The translations under genes and the position numbers were made by a program. The notes below the pieces were generated by a model. It searched no databases and was not told the origin of the DNA. It was given only the letters and a program-made list of their open reading frames with translations. 64,000 bases of DNA. Source: Sialis fuliginosa (Eukaryota; Arthropoda; Insecta; Megaloptera; Sialidae). The stretch spans positions 6,944,001 through 7,008,000 of the forward strand of contig OY540820.1 of NCBI GenBank assembly GCA_961205875.1, given 5' to 3'. Every line of letters begins with the position of its first letter. The stretch's first letter is position 1. Below are positions 36,501-46,906 of this stretch, piece by piece.

Positions 36501-38025
36501 AAAAATGAAAGTGTATATGTTAATGCAACATATCAAGGTCATTAAGCCCAGAAAATTTCATGGTGAAAAATCAATGACCTGGATTAGTTAATAGGAAAAC
36601 AATAGCAATTACAATCGTATAAGATTTATTATGATTTAATGATATAAACATATTATGATAAGTACCGGCATGTAATATTTTATTTTTGTAGATGTATGTT
36701 GTAATGATTATTTATATGACATAATTTAAATTATATGATGTACTACTTACATTAAATTACTGTATAGTAAAGGAATATGGATGATGACTATTTTGTGGGT
36801 TCGACTAACCTAACGAGGCACCAAATTATTAAATATATATATAATATACGATCAACGTATTTATTATTAGGTATTAATGTTTGATTTAATATAATTTGTT
36901 TAGGATTTATTAGGAACTATTGATGTTAGTAGTAATTTATAAAAAATTCATTGCATTTTTGATTATCACTGAGTAATTATCCAAATATTACGCAAGTGAG
37001 GGTTCAATAGGGGTGTTCCACTGGAAACACGTGATGTAATAATGGCAGTTCCAACTCCACACTTTGTATAGTTAGCAGGGCGGTGTTTACACTTATCTAC
37101 TAAAACTGTAACTAAAGCATAACGGTTTCAATAAAATACACAACGTATTAACTAACACATCGATCGAATGACACTAGTACTCCTCTCGATAATTACTGTT
37201 AAAAGTATTATTCTTAAAAATACCAACATACGTCAACCTTAAAAACGAAAACTACAAGTCATTTTCTTATAACGCACAAAACAAAAAAATACAGCATAAA
37301 TCACCACGTGTATGTTTGCAGATGATCTGCAGAGTCTAGAACACTTATTATTAAAAATATATTCTGAAAGTCTGAAGCGAAATTAAACACGTTTGTTCTA
37401 GTAAGATGAGGTCATAAGGCAGTCGCCATTACTCCCTCTGTAATTAACAGTTTTGTCAATACGCGGCGCTGATAATTTCATCATGTCCATACAAAGAAAT
37501 TATGAGTTAAATAAGTCACCGAAAATAATACGTTTCAATAAATAAATAAACAATCAATTGTCCTCTCGTACACCGTTTTCATTTACGACTCATTTGACTT
37601 TGAACGCAAAAGGAGGAGCGTACTATCCGATCGAAAAACATCAAGCTAAAGAGCCTCACGTCATACCTGTAGAATGTGGGTGATGTTTTTAGATCGGACA
37701 TATCACAAAAAATCGATTTCAGAGAAAAGGGAGAGTAAAAATTAAAAAAATTAAAATATACTACACTAAATTAATTACGTCTAGAGATTAATTATCAAAC
37801 AAATGTTTTGTCTATAATAAATTTAGAGAGAGTACATTAAACAGAAAACCTAAAAACGTGCCGGACATTTTATACCTGAGAATCAGTAGTGGCCTTCGAA
37901 CTGGAGACATTTTTTGACGGTTCTATTTGTATATTCGACCCCGGAGCATTGTCAGTCGATCTTCCATTATTATCACTTTTATCCGGAGCCTTTGGTTCAT
38001 TTCGTTGCTCCGGGGAAGGTGCCAT
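30542..38025 (-). CDS. Uncharacterised 970-residue charged, low-complexity protein
   Basis: Seven exons on the - strand join in frame: 38025-37876, 35839-35732, 34702-34523, 34459-34137, 33518-33260, 32885-31055 and 30603-30542. I do not recognise the family. What looks conserved is an N-terminal helix (DLNDGQLKELLEEAVSYKCP, ELLEKAEEDERNQR), the segment SDKSNDSSDLDSVHSLP, a SYADIARMA motif, ITFGFEVNEKLLL and the C-terminus VTFVGLAWEDIV...GKVKYFSEQ. Between these lie long Lys/Ser/Asn/Asp-rich tracts with basic clusters (KKKKSKKRRSSS). No signal peptide or membrane segment was seen, so a soluble nuclear or cytoplasmic scaffold or RNA-associated role is possible but is inference. The ATG at 38025 has a good context (aaaATGGc). 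The exon-5 donor GTGGGT is weak but is the only one that keeps frame. The gene is divergent from CDIPT. Confidence 0.85.
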
Positions 38026-38495
38026 TTTGGCACAATCAGATGACAGACAGGCAGTCGAAGTCTTCAACTCACTTACTATTAATATATTTACAAGTCATTA
38101 TTGATACACTTTACGAGTCCACCTCACTCACATTAACCACACAGTTTTTACTGTTTGCGTATCATTCTCGTACGTCTAAGATAATAAAATACAGTTTATT
38201 AAATACATGTTGCCGTTTATGTGAACATAAGTGCGGCCATTTAACACGACTGGTACAAATTTGCAACTGTGACGCGCTCTCTCGACAGATCTCAAACTCG
38301 CGACTGTCAGGTACTATCAAGGACATGCGTATCTAATAATCTATCTTGTTTTTTTTAACGGATCGGTAACTCGGAAGTGCTGTTCGAACTGTTTCCTTCA
38401 AAAAACAATATCCTTTATATCCTTATAGATCTGTCAAGAAGTTGTCAATACATATTCATAAAATCTAATTAGACACGGAAAAAATACAATAGAAA
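38026..38495. promoter_or_regulatory. Probable shared promoter of the 970-aa gene and CDIPT
   Basis: 470 bp separate the two divergent start codons. The segment is less AT-rich than the flanks and contains no repeat that I recognise. A bidirectional promoter is inferred from the arrangement only. Confidence 0.45.
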
Positions 38496-39576
38496 ATGAC
38501 GTCGGAAAATATATTTCTATTTGTCCCTAATCTGATAGGTAAGACAAAATATTCATTTAAAAAAAAGTACTAATTTGCTATGTTTTAGGATATGCAAGAA
38601 TAATCCTTGCATTAATTTCGTTCTATTTTATGCCGACAAACTACATAATCGCATGTTGGTGTTATGTCGTAAGTGGTTTGCTCGATGCTGTGGATGGACA
38701 TGCAGCTAGATATTTCAATCAAAGCACTAAGTTCGGAGCCATTCTCGACCAGTTAACAGATCGCTGTGGAACGATGTGTCTATGTGTCACTCTAAGTTAT
38801 TTCTACCCAAAGTATATTTTTCTATTCCAGATTTCAATGACTATAGACATTGCTTGTCATTGGATTTACTTACACACGTAAGTTTCATTTATAAATATTA
38901 AATATGTTATTAAAATTGATTTTAAATTGTTTAATTTTATTTCAGGAGCCTGTTACAAGGGAAGACTTCACATAAGTTCATCGACATGTCTGAAAACCCG
39001 ATCATGAGTGTTTACTATACGTCTCGCTCTGTTCTGTTCTTCATGTGTGCTGGAAATGAAGCGTTCTATGCTGCTCTGTATCTGCTTAACTTCACCGAAG
39101 GACCCGTTGGTGAGTACAGAATATACCGTTAACTATTTTTTCAGAAACAAGTTGGGAAAAAGGAAATAACAACTTAAGATGTCTACTTTTTAGTTTCAGA
39201 AATTTTTTTAAATTATGTTAATCTTTTATGAAGTTATAGGATTTTAAAGCGAGACATTTTTTTTCTTTGATGGTGTGCAAATAAAAAATTAAAAAATTAT
39301 AGACATATTCGTATCGTTTTATAGTTTGGTGTTTCATCTTCAAAATCATAATATTTTTATTCAATCTACGGCTGTTATTTAAGGAGTTATTTACCCTTTT
39401 CCGTAACAGTTGCCGGCATCTCTTTATTGAAAGCGATCGCTTACGTCTCAGCTCCGGTCTCTTTCGTCAAGACCCTGATATCGCTGTTACACTGTTACGT
39501 AGCTTGCAGGAACCTGGCCATCATCGATGTCAATGAAAGAGCTGCCATCAGAGAGAAGCAACAGAAAACGAATTGA
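38496..39576 (+). CDS. CDIPT: CDP-diacylglycerol-inositol 3-phosphatidyltransferase (PI synthase)
   Basis: This ER membrane enzyme makes phosphatidylinositol from CDP-diacylglycerol and myo-inositol. Exons are 38496-38538, 38589-38877, 38946-39109 and 39410-39576, with GT-AG junctions, giving 220 residues (human 213). The CDP-alcohol phosphatidyltransferase signature is complete: D47-x2-D50-G51-x2-A54-R55-x8-G64-x3-D68-x3-D72 (LDAVDGHAAR then GAILDQLTD), in exon 2. Hydrophobic segments surround it and fill exons 2-4, as expected for a multi-pass protein. The C-terminus is basic (REKQQKTN). Nothing in the frame is damaged. The gene is divergent from the 970-aa gene and convergent with LRRC47. 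Confidence 0.96.
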
Positions 39577-39732
39577 AGTAGTTTATTGTAATTTTATTCC
39601 ATCGCTAGTCATTTGAAAAATGAATCCTCATTAAATGTTTAATATATATGTTAATTATTTAACACAAACCGTAGATTCTAGAAATACAATATTTTTGTTA
39701 TATTTTTTATAAAAGACATCGAATATATTTTT

Positions 39733-39738
39733 AATAAA
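39733..39738 (+). terminator. Polyadenylation signal of CDIPT
   Basis: AATAAA about 157 bases after the CDIPT stop codon. Confidence 0.55.
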
Positions 39739-40884
39739 GTCAAATTTCGTTATTGATAATTTATGTAGTAAATCATGAATTTCAAAACGCTGTAACTTTT
39801 GTAAAAATCAATTTTTCTAAAAAGCTTGTTTCTTCTTTATAATGCTTTTTACAGATTTAAATTTTATTAATTTATCCAAGATATCAGATCAGAGAATATC
39901 AAAAAAATAAAATAGCTTACAGTCCACGTCGGATCACAATCATGACCCGAAAAATTCAATACCCGCACTCCCATATACCCTTAATTCAAGGCCAATGCAC
40001 ACAAAACATAATAACTTTAAAAAAATATGGCAATTAAAACGAAATATTTTAACAACTAAAACTTTTAGTTAAGCTATAATACATAAATAAAGTAATATTT
40101 TAAATGTTATTTTAAAGAAAACAATGGGAAAATAAAAACAATTTCAGGCATTTTAAATAACCTGATACTTAAAAAAATGTTATTAAATATAATTTATTCA
40201 AATGTGGCCGCGGGCCGCACAAAAGAACGCGGCGGGCAGCAGGTTGGCCATTCCTGTTGTAATCCGCTTCAAAATGCTGCATTTGAATTTGATCTGCTAT
40301 TTTTTTGGCCGAGTTATTTAACTTTGAAGTAATTTTGATATTGTGATACAAAATTATGCTGTAACTGAATTTGACTGTTTTTTTAAATTTTATTTTATAG
40401 TTGAGTCATTAGACCCATAGGTGATTTTTTTTTATGTGAATTCTTATTACAATTTATTTTATAAGATTTATAAATGTATTTTTTTAAAATATTTTTAATA
40501 GCTTGAATTATTTTTCGTTTTTAACATTTATGTTAGAAATATCGAATATTATGTATTTCTATTATCTGCACTGCCAGAAATTATACCAAAAATATTTGGT
40601 GCCAAATTTCATCTGTCATATCTTAAAATACACCTTCAGAAGTCAAACTGATTAACTCTGCAAAAAAAAAAATGGATGTTAATTGTTTTTTATTTTGTTG
40701 TATAAGTAATTGCAGTTAATCTCTGGCTTCAAATAGAATTTATGAAAAATATATATTTTCAGCTTGAATACACGAAATTTCCAAAAGCACCAAATTTAAA
40801 ATGTTAGTGATTTAAAATAAGAGCTAAAATTATATTTATTATTATTGTCTTGAAGATTTTAATTAATAAACTGTTAAAAAAAAT

Positions 40885-41435
40885 TGTTTGGCTACATAGA
40901 ACTCTGGAACTATTAATCAGAAAAACTTCGGAATGAGCTTAAAATGTGCATTATATAGACTTGTTTTACATATTGAAATTTCAGATCATTTCAATGAATT
41001 GTTTAGAAGTTATGGTCTTTTAAGTAACGTAAATCAAAAACCCATTATAATGTATAAATAAAATAGTCTTCTGTTTGACAATATTCAACATAGTAAGTCA
41101 GTTAATTTACCAGGTTGATGTTTGCGTTTTAAATATTTCTGTCAAAATAAAATAGAAGTCAGGTGTTTACAGCCATAGAAAAAATAGAGGGATGAATTAC
41201 TCACAGATTAAAACAAAAATTATTTAATTACAATTGCAATATTTGCTACTAAAATTAGAATTGTAAAATAGAATTCGATCAATGTTTTTTTATGTACGTT
41301 ACATGAATGACTGTAACGACTAAACGAATCTTCAGATTGATTTGAAATTTTAACTCATGAGACTATATAACGCACCTATGAAGACTGATGTTAAGTTTCT
41401 AAAATTTATAGTTACAAAGTTCTATGTTGTTGATT
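40885..41435. mobile_element. Inverted pair of 'catagaactctggaa' repeat ends
   Basis: The left end (tttggctacatagaactctg, tattaatcagaaaaacttc, gcattatatagacttg, gaaatttcagatcattt) and the right end, inverted (gatttgaaattttaact, gagactatataacgc, gtttctaaaatttatag, aagttctatgttgttg), belong to the family at 23815 and 25975. About 300 bp of AT-rich sequence lies between the arms. Confidence 0.6.
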
Positions 41436-41764
41436 TTGAAATTATTTTAAAATTTGTACTTATTAAAAATGTGTGTTAATTTATTGTAAAGTTTATTCCA
41501 ACTTGATGTGATAATCTATATAAAACTATTCCTCGTAGCATTTACCAAAAAAATGTTTTAATTATGTATATTGTTATTATATATTTTCTGTAGATTTTGG
41601 TGTGAAATAAAGTAATTCAAATAGCTCATTATATTGTTTTATTTTTACCAATAAATAAATACAAATGTAATGAACATTAAAAAAAAGGACAACAGATATT
41701 AGGTATAATTCATTAGCTGATGTACAAAATGAAAAATTACATACTCTTAATTATTTGTTTTTAG

Positions 41765-41933
41765 CAGGGCTTCAAACCGGAACTGAAGCAAAAACCGGAA
41801 AAACCGTTATTTTTGTCAGAACGAAAACCCAAACCAAAAAATTTGTTTTTCTCGGTTTGAAAACCGATATATATTTTTTTACTTGAATCGGAATGAAAAC
41901 TGAAATGAAAGAAAAGAACGGTTCGAAGCCTTG
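41765..41933. mobile_element. Small hAT-like MITE
   Basis: The ends CAGGGCTTCAAACCG and CGGTTCGAAGCCTTG are inverted repeats. The 8 bp on each side (gtttttag and atttgtag) agree at six positions, consistent with an old 8-bp hAT duplication. It is non-coding, with repeated 'aaaaccg' phrases. Confidence 0.6.
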
Positions 41934-42571
41934 ATTTGTAGTTTATAAAAAATTCAATATTTAATAATTAATAAGCAAGAAATTATTTCTGCAATATAAT
42001 TGTATAAAATTTTTATATAGAGGAACGTAAAATTTTTTTATTTGTTCGTTTTGTTATATAATTTGAAAAGAAATAAACGTGCCAAGTAAAAATCTATCAA
42101 TAATATTAGAAAAATTGCAAAACCTTTTTATTTTTAAAGCCATGTTTTCATGACAGGATTTGCCAGATTTTTTCCTTTCTGCGAATTTACAGCATAAACA
42201 AAAACTTGGGTCTCAATAATAATATTAAAATAATAATAATATCAATAATAAATTAAATCAAATAATTTTCTCTTTTTTTGCATAGAAATAGTTTTAGAAC
42301 CACTGAAGACCAAACATTTAGTACCACTGTAATTTATATACTTACCTATATTTTTATTTATTTTTAGAACCACTGTCCTTAAGAAGGCAGGCAGTTTGAA
42401 AATCGAATCTTTAAAATATATTTTTTTAAATTGAGAATCTCTGTTCTAAAATATTAACAAATTTTTAGAACTGTGTTAAAATAATAACACATTTTGGAAA
42501 AATATCTACGATAAAATAAAAAAATCCGTAGTCATGAAAACCTGGTTTCGAACAACAACAATAATGTCTTA

Positions 42572-44720
42572 TTACTCGCGCAGCACAGACACTAGTTTGT
42601 CTTCGTATATAAGATCAGTCCTCGACGGGTACACTGATTTGAGATTACCATCGGGGTCGACAATCTTCACCTGCTGCACTGTCAGTGAGTGAGCTTTGTA
42701 CTTGATGATCGTACTCTCATCGCCGTCAGGTTTGGCGTCTGCTGTCGCATCACCGATCCCCAGGAACAGCATGTCGTAAAGTAAGGTATCCAGTACTTTA
42801 CGGCACATGTTTTGTGATGCTCCACTTGTCACTTCGATCAACATTGATTTTGTGTTGTATGATATCTGAAAATACATACATAGAAACTTCTCCGGCAAAA
42901 ACAAGTACTTTCTGTAATTGTACTTAAATATACTTTGTAATTGTAGTTACAATTAGATTAGTATTTACAAAAATATATTAAGAATGAAGTACATATATTT
43001 AATTAAATTTTAATTAGTATATTTAAGTACAAGTACAAACTGCTCAAAGAATTTCTTAAGTACAGTAGTACAATCAGAATCTGCTCTTATCTTGAACACA
43101 ATTTTTCAACAGTATTACAATACTTCCATTTCTTTCAGAACATGGAAATAAAAACACTTTTAACCAAATCAAACATTCAAAATTTTTAGTCACATTTTAT
43201 GCATAAAATTTCAATTTATCATAAAAATATAAAAATAAAAAAATAAGAAGTTGAATCAAGCTAAAGAAATATGATAACATTTTTTTCATAAAAGTAGAAT
43301 CCAATATAAAATTCGTTATAATTAGTTACATCTTACCTTCGTAATGTCACTATTAGTAATCGGTGGGAACGAAATCACCTTCTCCTGGCTGTCCAGTAGG
43401 CACGGGTACACTGGCTTGCCCTCTAACAGGTAAAGGTACTTGTAAATACCCGTATACACCTTACGTTTCTTTTCCTTCCTCTGTGCTTCGGCCTCGTGCT
43501 GCAGTTCTGCAAACAACGTGCTCGCACTCAACTGCTTCTGCCTCATCAACGGGTGTATCACGATCTCATCCGGTGGCTTTCCCATATACATCAGATCCCC
43601 CTCGCACAGTTTATCCAGGTCATGGGTTGCGATCGTAGCTGCATTCCGCTTCTCACAAATAGAATCGTGTAGCTTCGTCTGAACTTGTATAAACTTCCTG
43701 AACGTATCTTGGTTCAGGTGGATGTTAGACACAATACAACAGACTATGTGGGGACGTATCGTTTTAACGCTGTCGTATATCTTTATTTTCGGTATTGAAT
43801 CGGTTACGTGTAAGACACTTATTTTGTGGTTAACGTCTTCAATGTCATCCGATTCAGATTTGCCGTCTGATTTCTTGTTGGATTTCTTGCCACCGCCTTT
43901 CTTGGACTTGTTGTTCGTGTCGGCGTTTGCGCGAGGGCAGTGCTGCCTGATGTAGTCAATAATTTGTTTGTGCCGACATTGGTCGACGAGTTTTAGAAAC
44001 CGTTTGTCCGATAGAGGGTTGTCTTTTAAATGTATTTCTGAAAAAAAAAAAAACTAATTTTAAAGCCATGTAAATGTGGTAAAGTAGAAACTAAGTACCT
44101 TTTAATTTTGAAATATCAGCTACATCTCCGGGAACGATTTTAACTTTATTCGACGTTAGATCCAACACTTTAAGTGAAGGTAATGTATTGATTGTACTCG
44201 GTATCTCTTCGATAGAGTTCTTTTCTAATTTTATTTCAGACAAATGTACCATCGTCGAATAACATATGTCAGGAAATTCACTTATCTTATTGTTAGATAA
44301 ATTCAACACTGCAAGATTTGTGTTCTTATTGAAGCTTGGTAACTGTTCGATAGCATTAGAACTTGCATTCAATGTAAAGAGACTCTGTATCTCTGATAAT
44401 TCAGATGGTAGTGATGTAAGATTATTTCTCGATACATCTAAATTCTTCAGTTTATTTAATTTTCCTATAGTTTTGGGTATATTTTGTAAACTATTCGAAT
44501 GCAATACCAGTACTTGCAGATTAACAAGTTTAGATAGAACGTCCGGTACCTCTTCCAGACATGTTTCACTTATGTTTAAATAATTTAAAGAGGTTAGGTG
44601 GAATATATTTTTATCCAAACCGTCTTTTTTTATCCTTTCTGAATACACGGAGCCTGTTAAAACGATCTCGTGCCTGTTTTCTGTTTTAGCTGTTAAAGTT
44701 TCTGGCCACATGTCCGGCAT
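42572..44720 (-). CDS. LRRC47: Leucine-rich repeat-containing protein 47 (LRR plus B3/B4 domain)
   Basis: Three exons on the - strand (44720-44099, 44037-43337, 42865-42572) join in frame to 538 residues. The first exon encodes the start MPDMWPETL and about seven leucine-rich repeats between residues 40 and 205 (for example LNYLNISETCLEEVP, LKNLDVSRNNLTSLP). Exon 2 contains a Lys/Ser-rich linker (KKGGGKKSNKKSDGK). Exons 2 and 3 then make a region related to the B3/B4 domain of the phenylalanyl-tRNA synthetase beta chain, the arrangement typical of LRRC47. The cellular role is poorly known. The region upstream of the ATG (44790-45250) holds tandem repeats. The start is the ATG at 44720. Confidence 0.92.
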
Positions 44721-44784
44721 TTTCACTCAAATTTTAATTGGTAAAGGTTATACTTGTCAAATGTCAACAAATCACATTTAAAAT

Positions 44785-45255
44785 TAAAATGGTTGACAAA
44801 ATTTTATCGAATGTATGGTGGCGACATCTCTGACAAACTGTGAGAACTAAAATGTATTAATTATTTTAATTATCAATTTAAAATATAATTAATAAATGTC
44901 AATGTAAATGTACAACGTGACGTTAATCTTATTAATGATTTGTTGATAAAATTCTTAATGGTTGACAATTTCATCAAACAAATGAATAGTGGCGACATCT
45001 CTGATGAAACGAGAGAACAAAAATAATTGTTTTAATTGTAATGTAATTAATTGAAAATATTTACAAATATACGACTGTAATTAGTTTTGATTCAAATTAT
45101 AATTGATAACCATCGAATGCTAATAGTAATTCATATTTTGTGTAATTAAAATAAAATTGATGACAATTTTATCAAGTGCACGGTAGCGACATCTCTGGTA
45201 AACATTCCGAACTACAAGTTTTAATAATGAATGTTTTTACATTGTTATGAAATTA
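44785..45255 (+). repeat. Three diverged tandem units upstream of LRRC47
   Basis: Three units at about 44788-44880, 44955-45050 and 45155-45235 share 'gttgacaaaattttatc', 'gtggcgacatctctg' and 'aaactgtgagaac' with substitutions, at a spacing of about 165-205 bp. They sit directly 5' of the LRRC47 ATG (- strand), in or near its promoter. Confidence 0.6.
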
Positions 45256-46906
45256 AATTTATTTACGAGTTACCTGTGCGAATTACCAGAAATAATGATC
45301 TAATGATTTTTTAGAATGGAATAAATTATCTCATAATTATTTGTAATTTTACAATCGACCTTCTCAGTCTTCCTTAGAACAAATTATTTTAAGAATTGTA
45401 TTGAATTTAAATATTTGTCGATATTTATAAAGGATTTAGCTTTAAATATGAAAATGACATTAACCTAATTAAATTCCACGAAAAATATAATGACTCAATA
45501 TTTTTTCATAATTTTGTAGAATTTAAACAGGAATTACAGGGGGGAGGGGTTACTAACAATAAGGTAAAAGCAAATACTTTTTATTTCGTGTCTGTCTGTC
45601 TGTTAACAGAATTTTTTATTTTTTTTATATTCACTAAAAGTGTTATTTTGTTCTTTGGCGAATAAATTATATATTTTTATTATTTTTACATGACATATGG
45701 CAAAATACTTATCTAACAGTTTAACATATAGGTACCCCTAAATACTAATTAAGATTAATATGTTCAGCTAGAAAAGTGACATTCTTTTGACAACGTTATT
45801 TTAATTTTGCATTGTTTCAACTTTAATAAATTCGTGTTGATATTCAAATTTGCGATTAAACTATTTAATGTCACTTTATTTGTTGATAAGTCAAACCTAG
45901 AAATAGGGGCAGGATCTGTTTCTTTTTGCAGAGGGCAGGGATTCGGGTATTTACAAAAAATATATTAATTTTCTTATTTTCTATTTTAAATTGATTGGGA
46001 CTTTTTAAACTCAAACAAAGTTTTATGATTATTTTATAGATTTTTGAGGGACTCTGTATCGTACCAGTTTTTGTCAAAGTGCATTTCTGAAAATAATAGG
46101 AGAATGCGTTTATTTTTAATATCTTCCTTTCATTGTGGTCGTTTAATATTATAATTAAATTAAACACACGTTTTTTGGGTTTCTGAATCACTTATAATCT
46201 GTATAACCATTATGTCTGTCTGTCGGTCTATGGATGCTCTGCAGTCAAAAATCTTAACCGTTTTGACGTTGAGTGTCAGCCTAATTCATTTATACGGTTT
46301 GAATTTTGAAGATCGACACGGCGACGTTACAGCGTCGTCTTATTTGCCAAGGTTTTTTAATCTTGAAGTTCTTGTATATTGGTACTGTAGATATGCAACT
46401 CCTATTTTTGAAGAATATTATTAAACTTTATTTAAAAAATTGCATGTAATAGAAAAATGTTTTTTAAAATTAAGTTGTATAGAGAATTTGATAACATTTT
46501 ATTTTATAACAATTTTTTCGATAAATAATATAATATAAAGTCTTGTGTTGACCACAGCAGTTTATTTATTTGTAGCTCTGAAGTTCAACCTTCAAATTAT
46601 ACATAAATGCAACTCTGCATTAAAAACTTTAAACTAATTATAATACAAACCAGTTATGCAAATAAAAAATAGGAATATTTCCTATTTATCATTTCCCCAA
46701 AAATAATTAGTAAAAAAAACATAAAATATTTAAAATTAATAACACCTAATTCTAGGTATTTATTTATTACCAATTTCAAATACAATCATTTGACATTTCC
46801 TGTGATATACTAAATCTAACTTTAGATAACATGCCCTCAATTTTGTCATTATATATAAACAACAACCCATCACGAAAAATTATTTACTTGCAAAATCTTC
46901 TACAAA
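45256..46906. other. Intergenic region between LRRC47 and the astacin gene
   Basis: AT-rich. A 70-codon + strand frame at 46212-46424 has no recognisable similarity and no splice support. No repeat or RNA gene was recognised. Confidence 0.4.

Larger units (their letters stand above)
39739..42571. other. Intergenic region between CDIPT and LRRC47
   Basis: AT-rich and without coding exons. A GC-rich island at 40203-40260 (ggccgcgggccgcac and ggttggccattcctg) looks like a remnant of a hAT-type element. The region also holds an inverted pair of dispersed repeats (40885-41435) and a small hAT-like MITE (41765-41933). Confidence 0.45.

Noticed and set aside
40169-40351. 60-codon - frame over a GC-rich patch
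   Set aside because: The GC-rich patch resembles a transposon remnant (gcgggccgcac) rather than a gene; no splice sites or family match.
46212-46424. 70-codon + frame between LRRC47 and the astacin gene
   Set aside because: No similarity, no signals and no neighbouring exon; kept only as part of an intergenic stretch.
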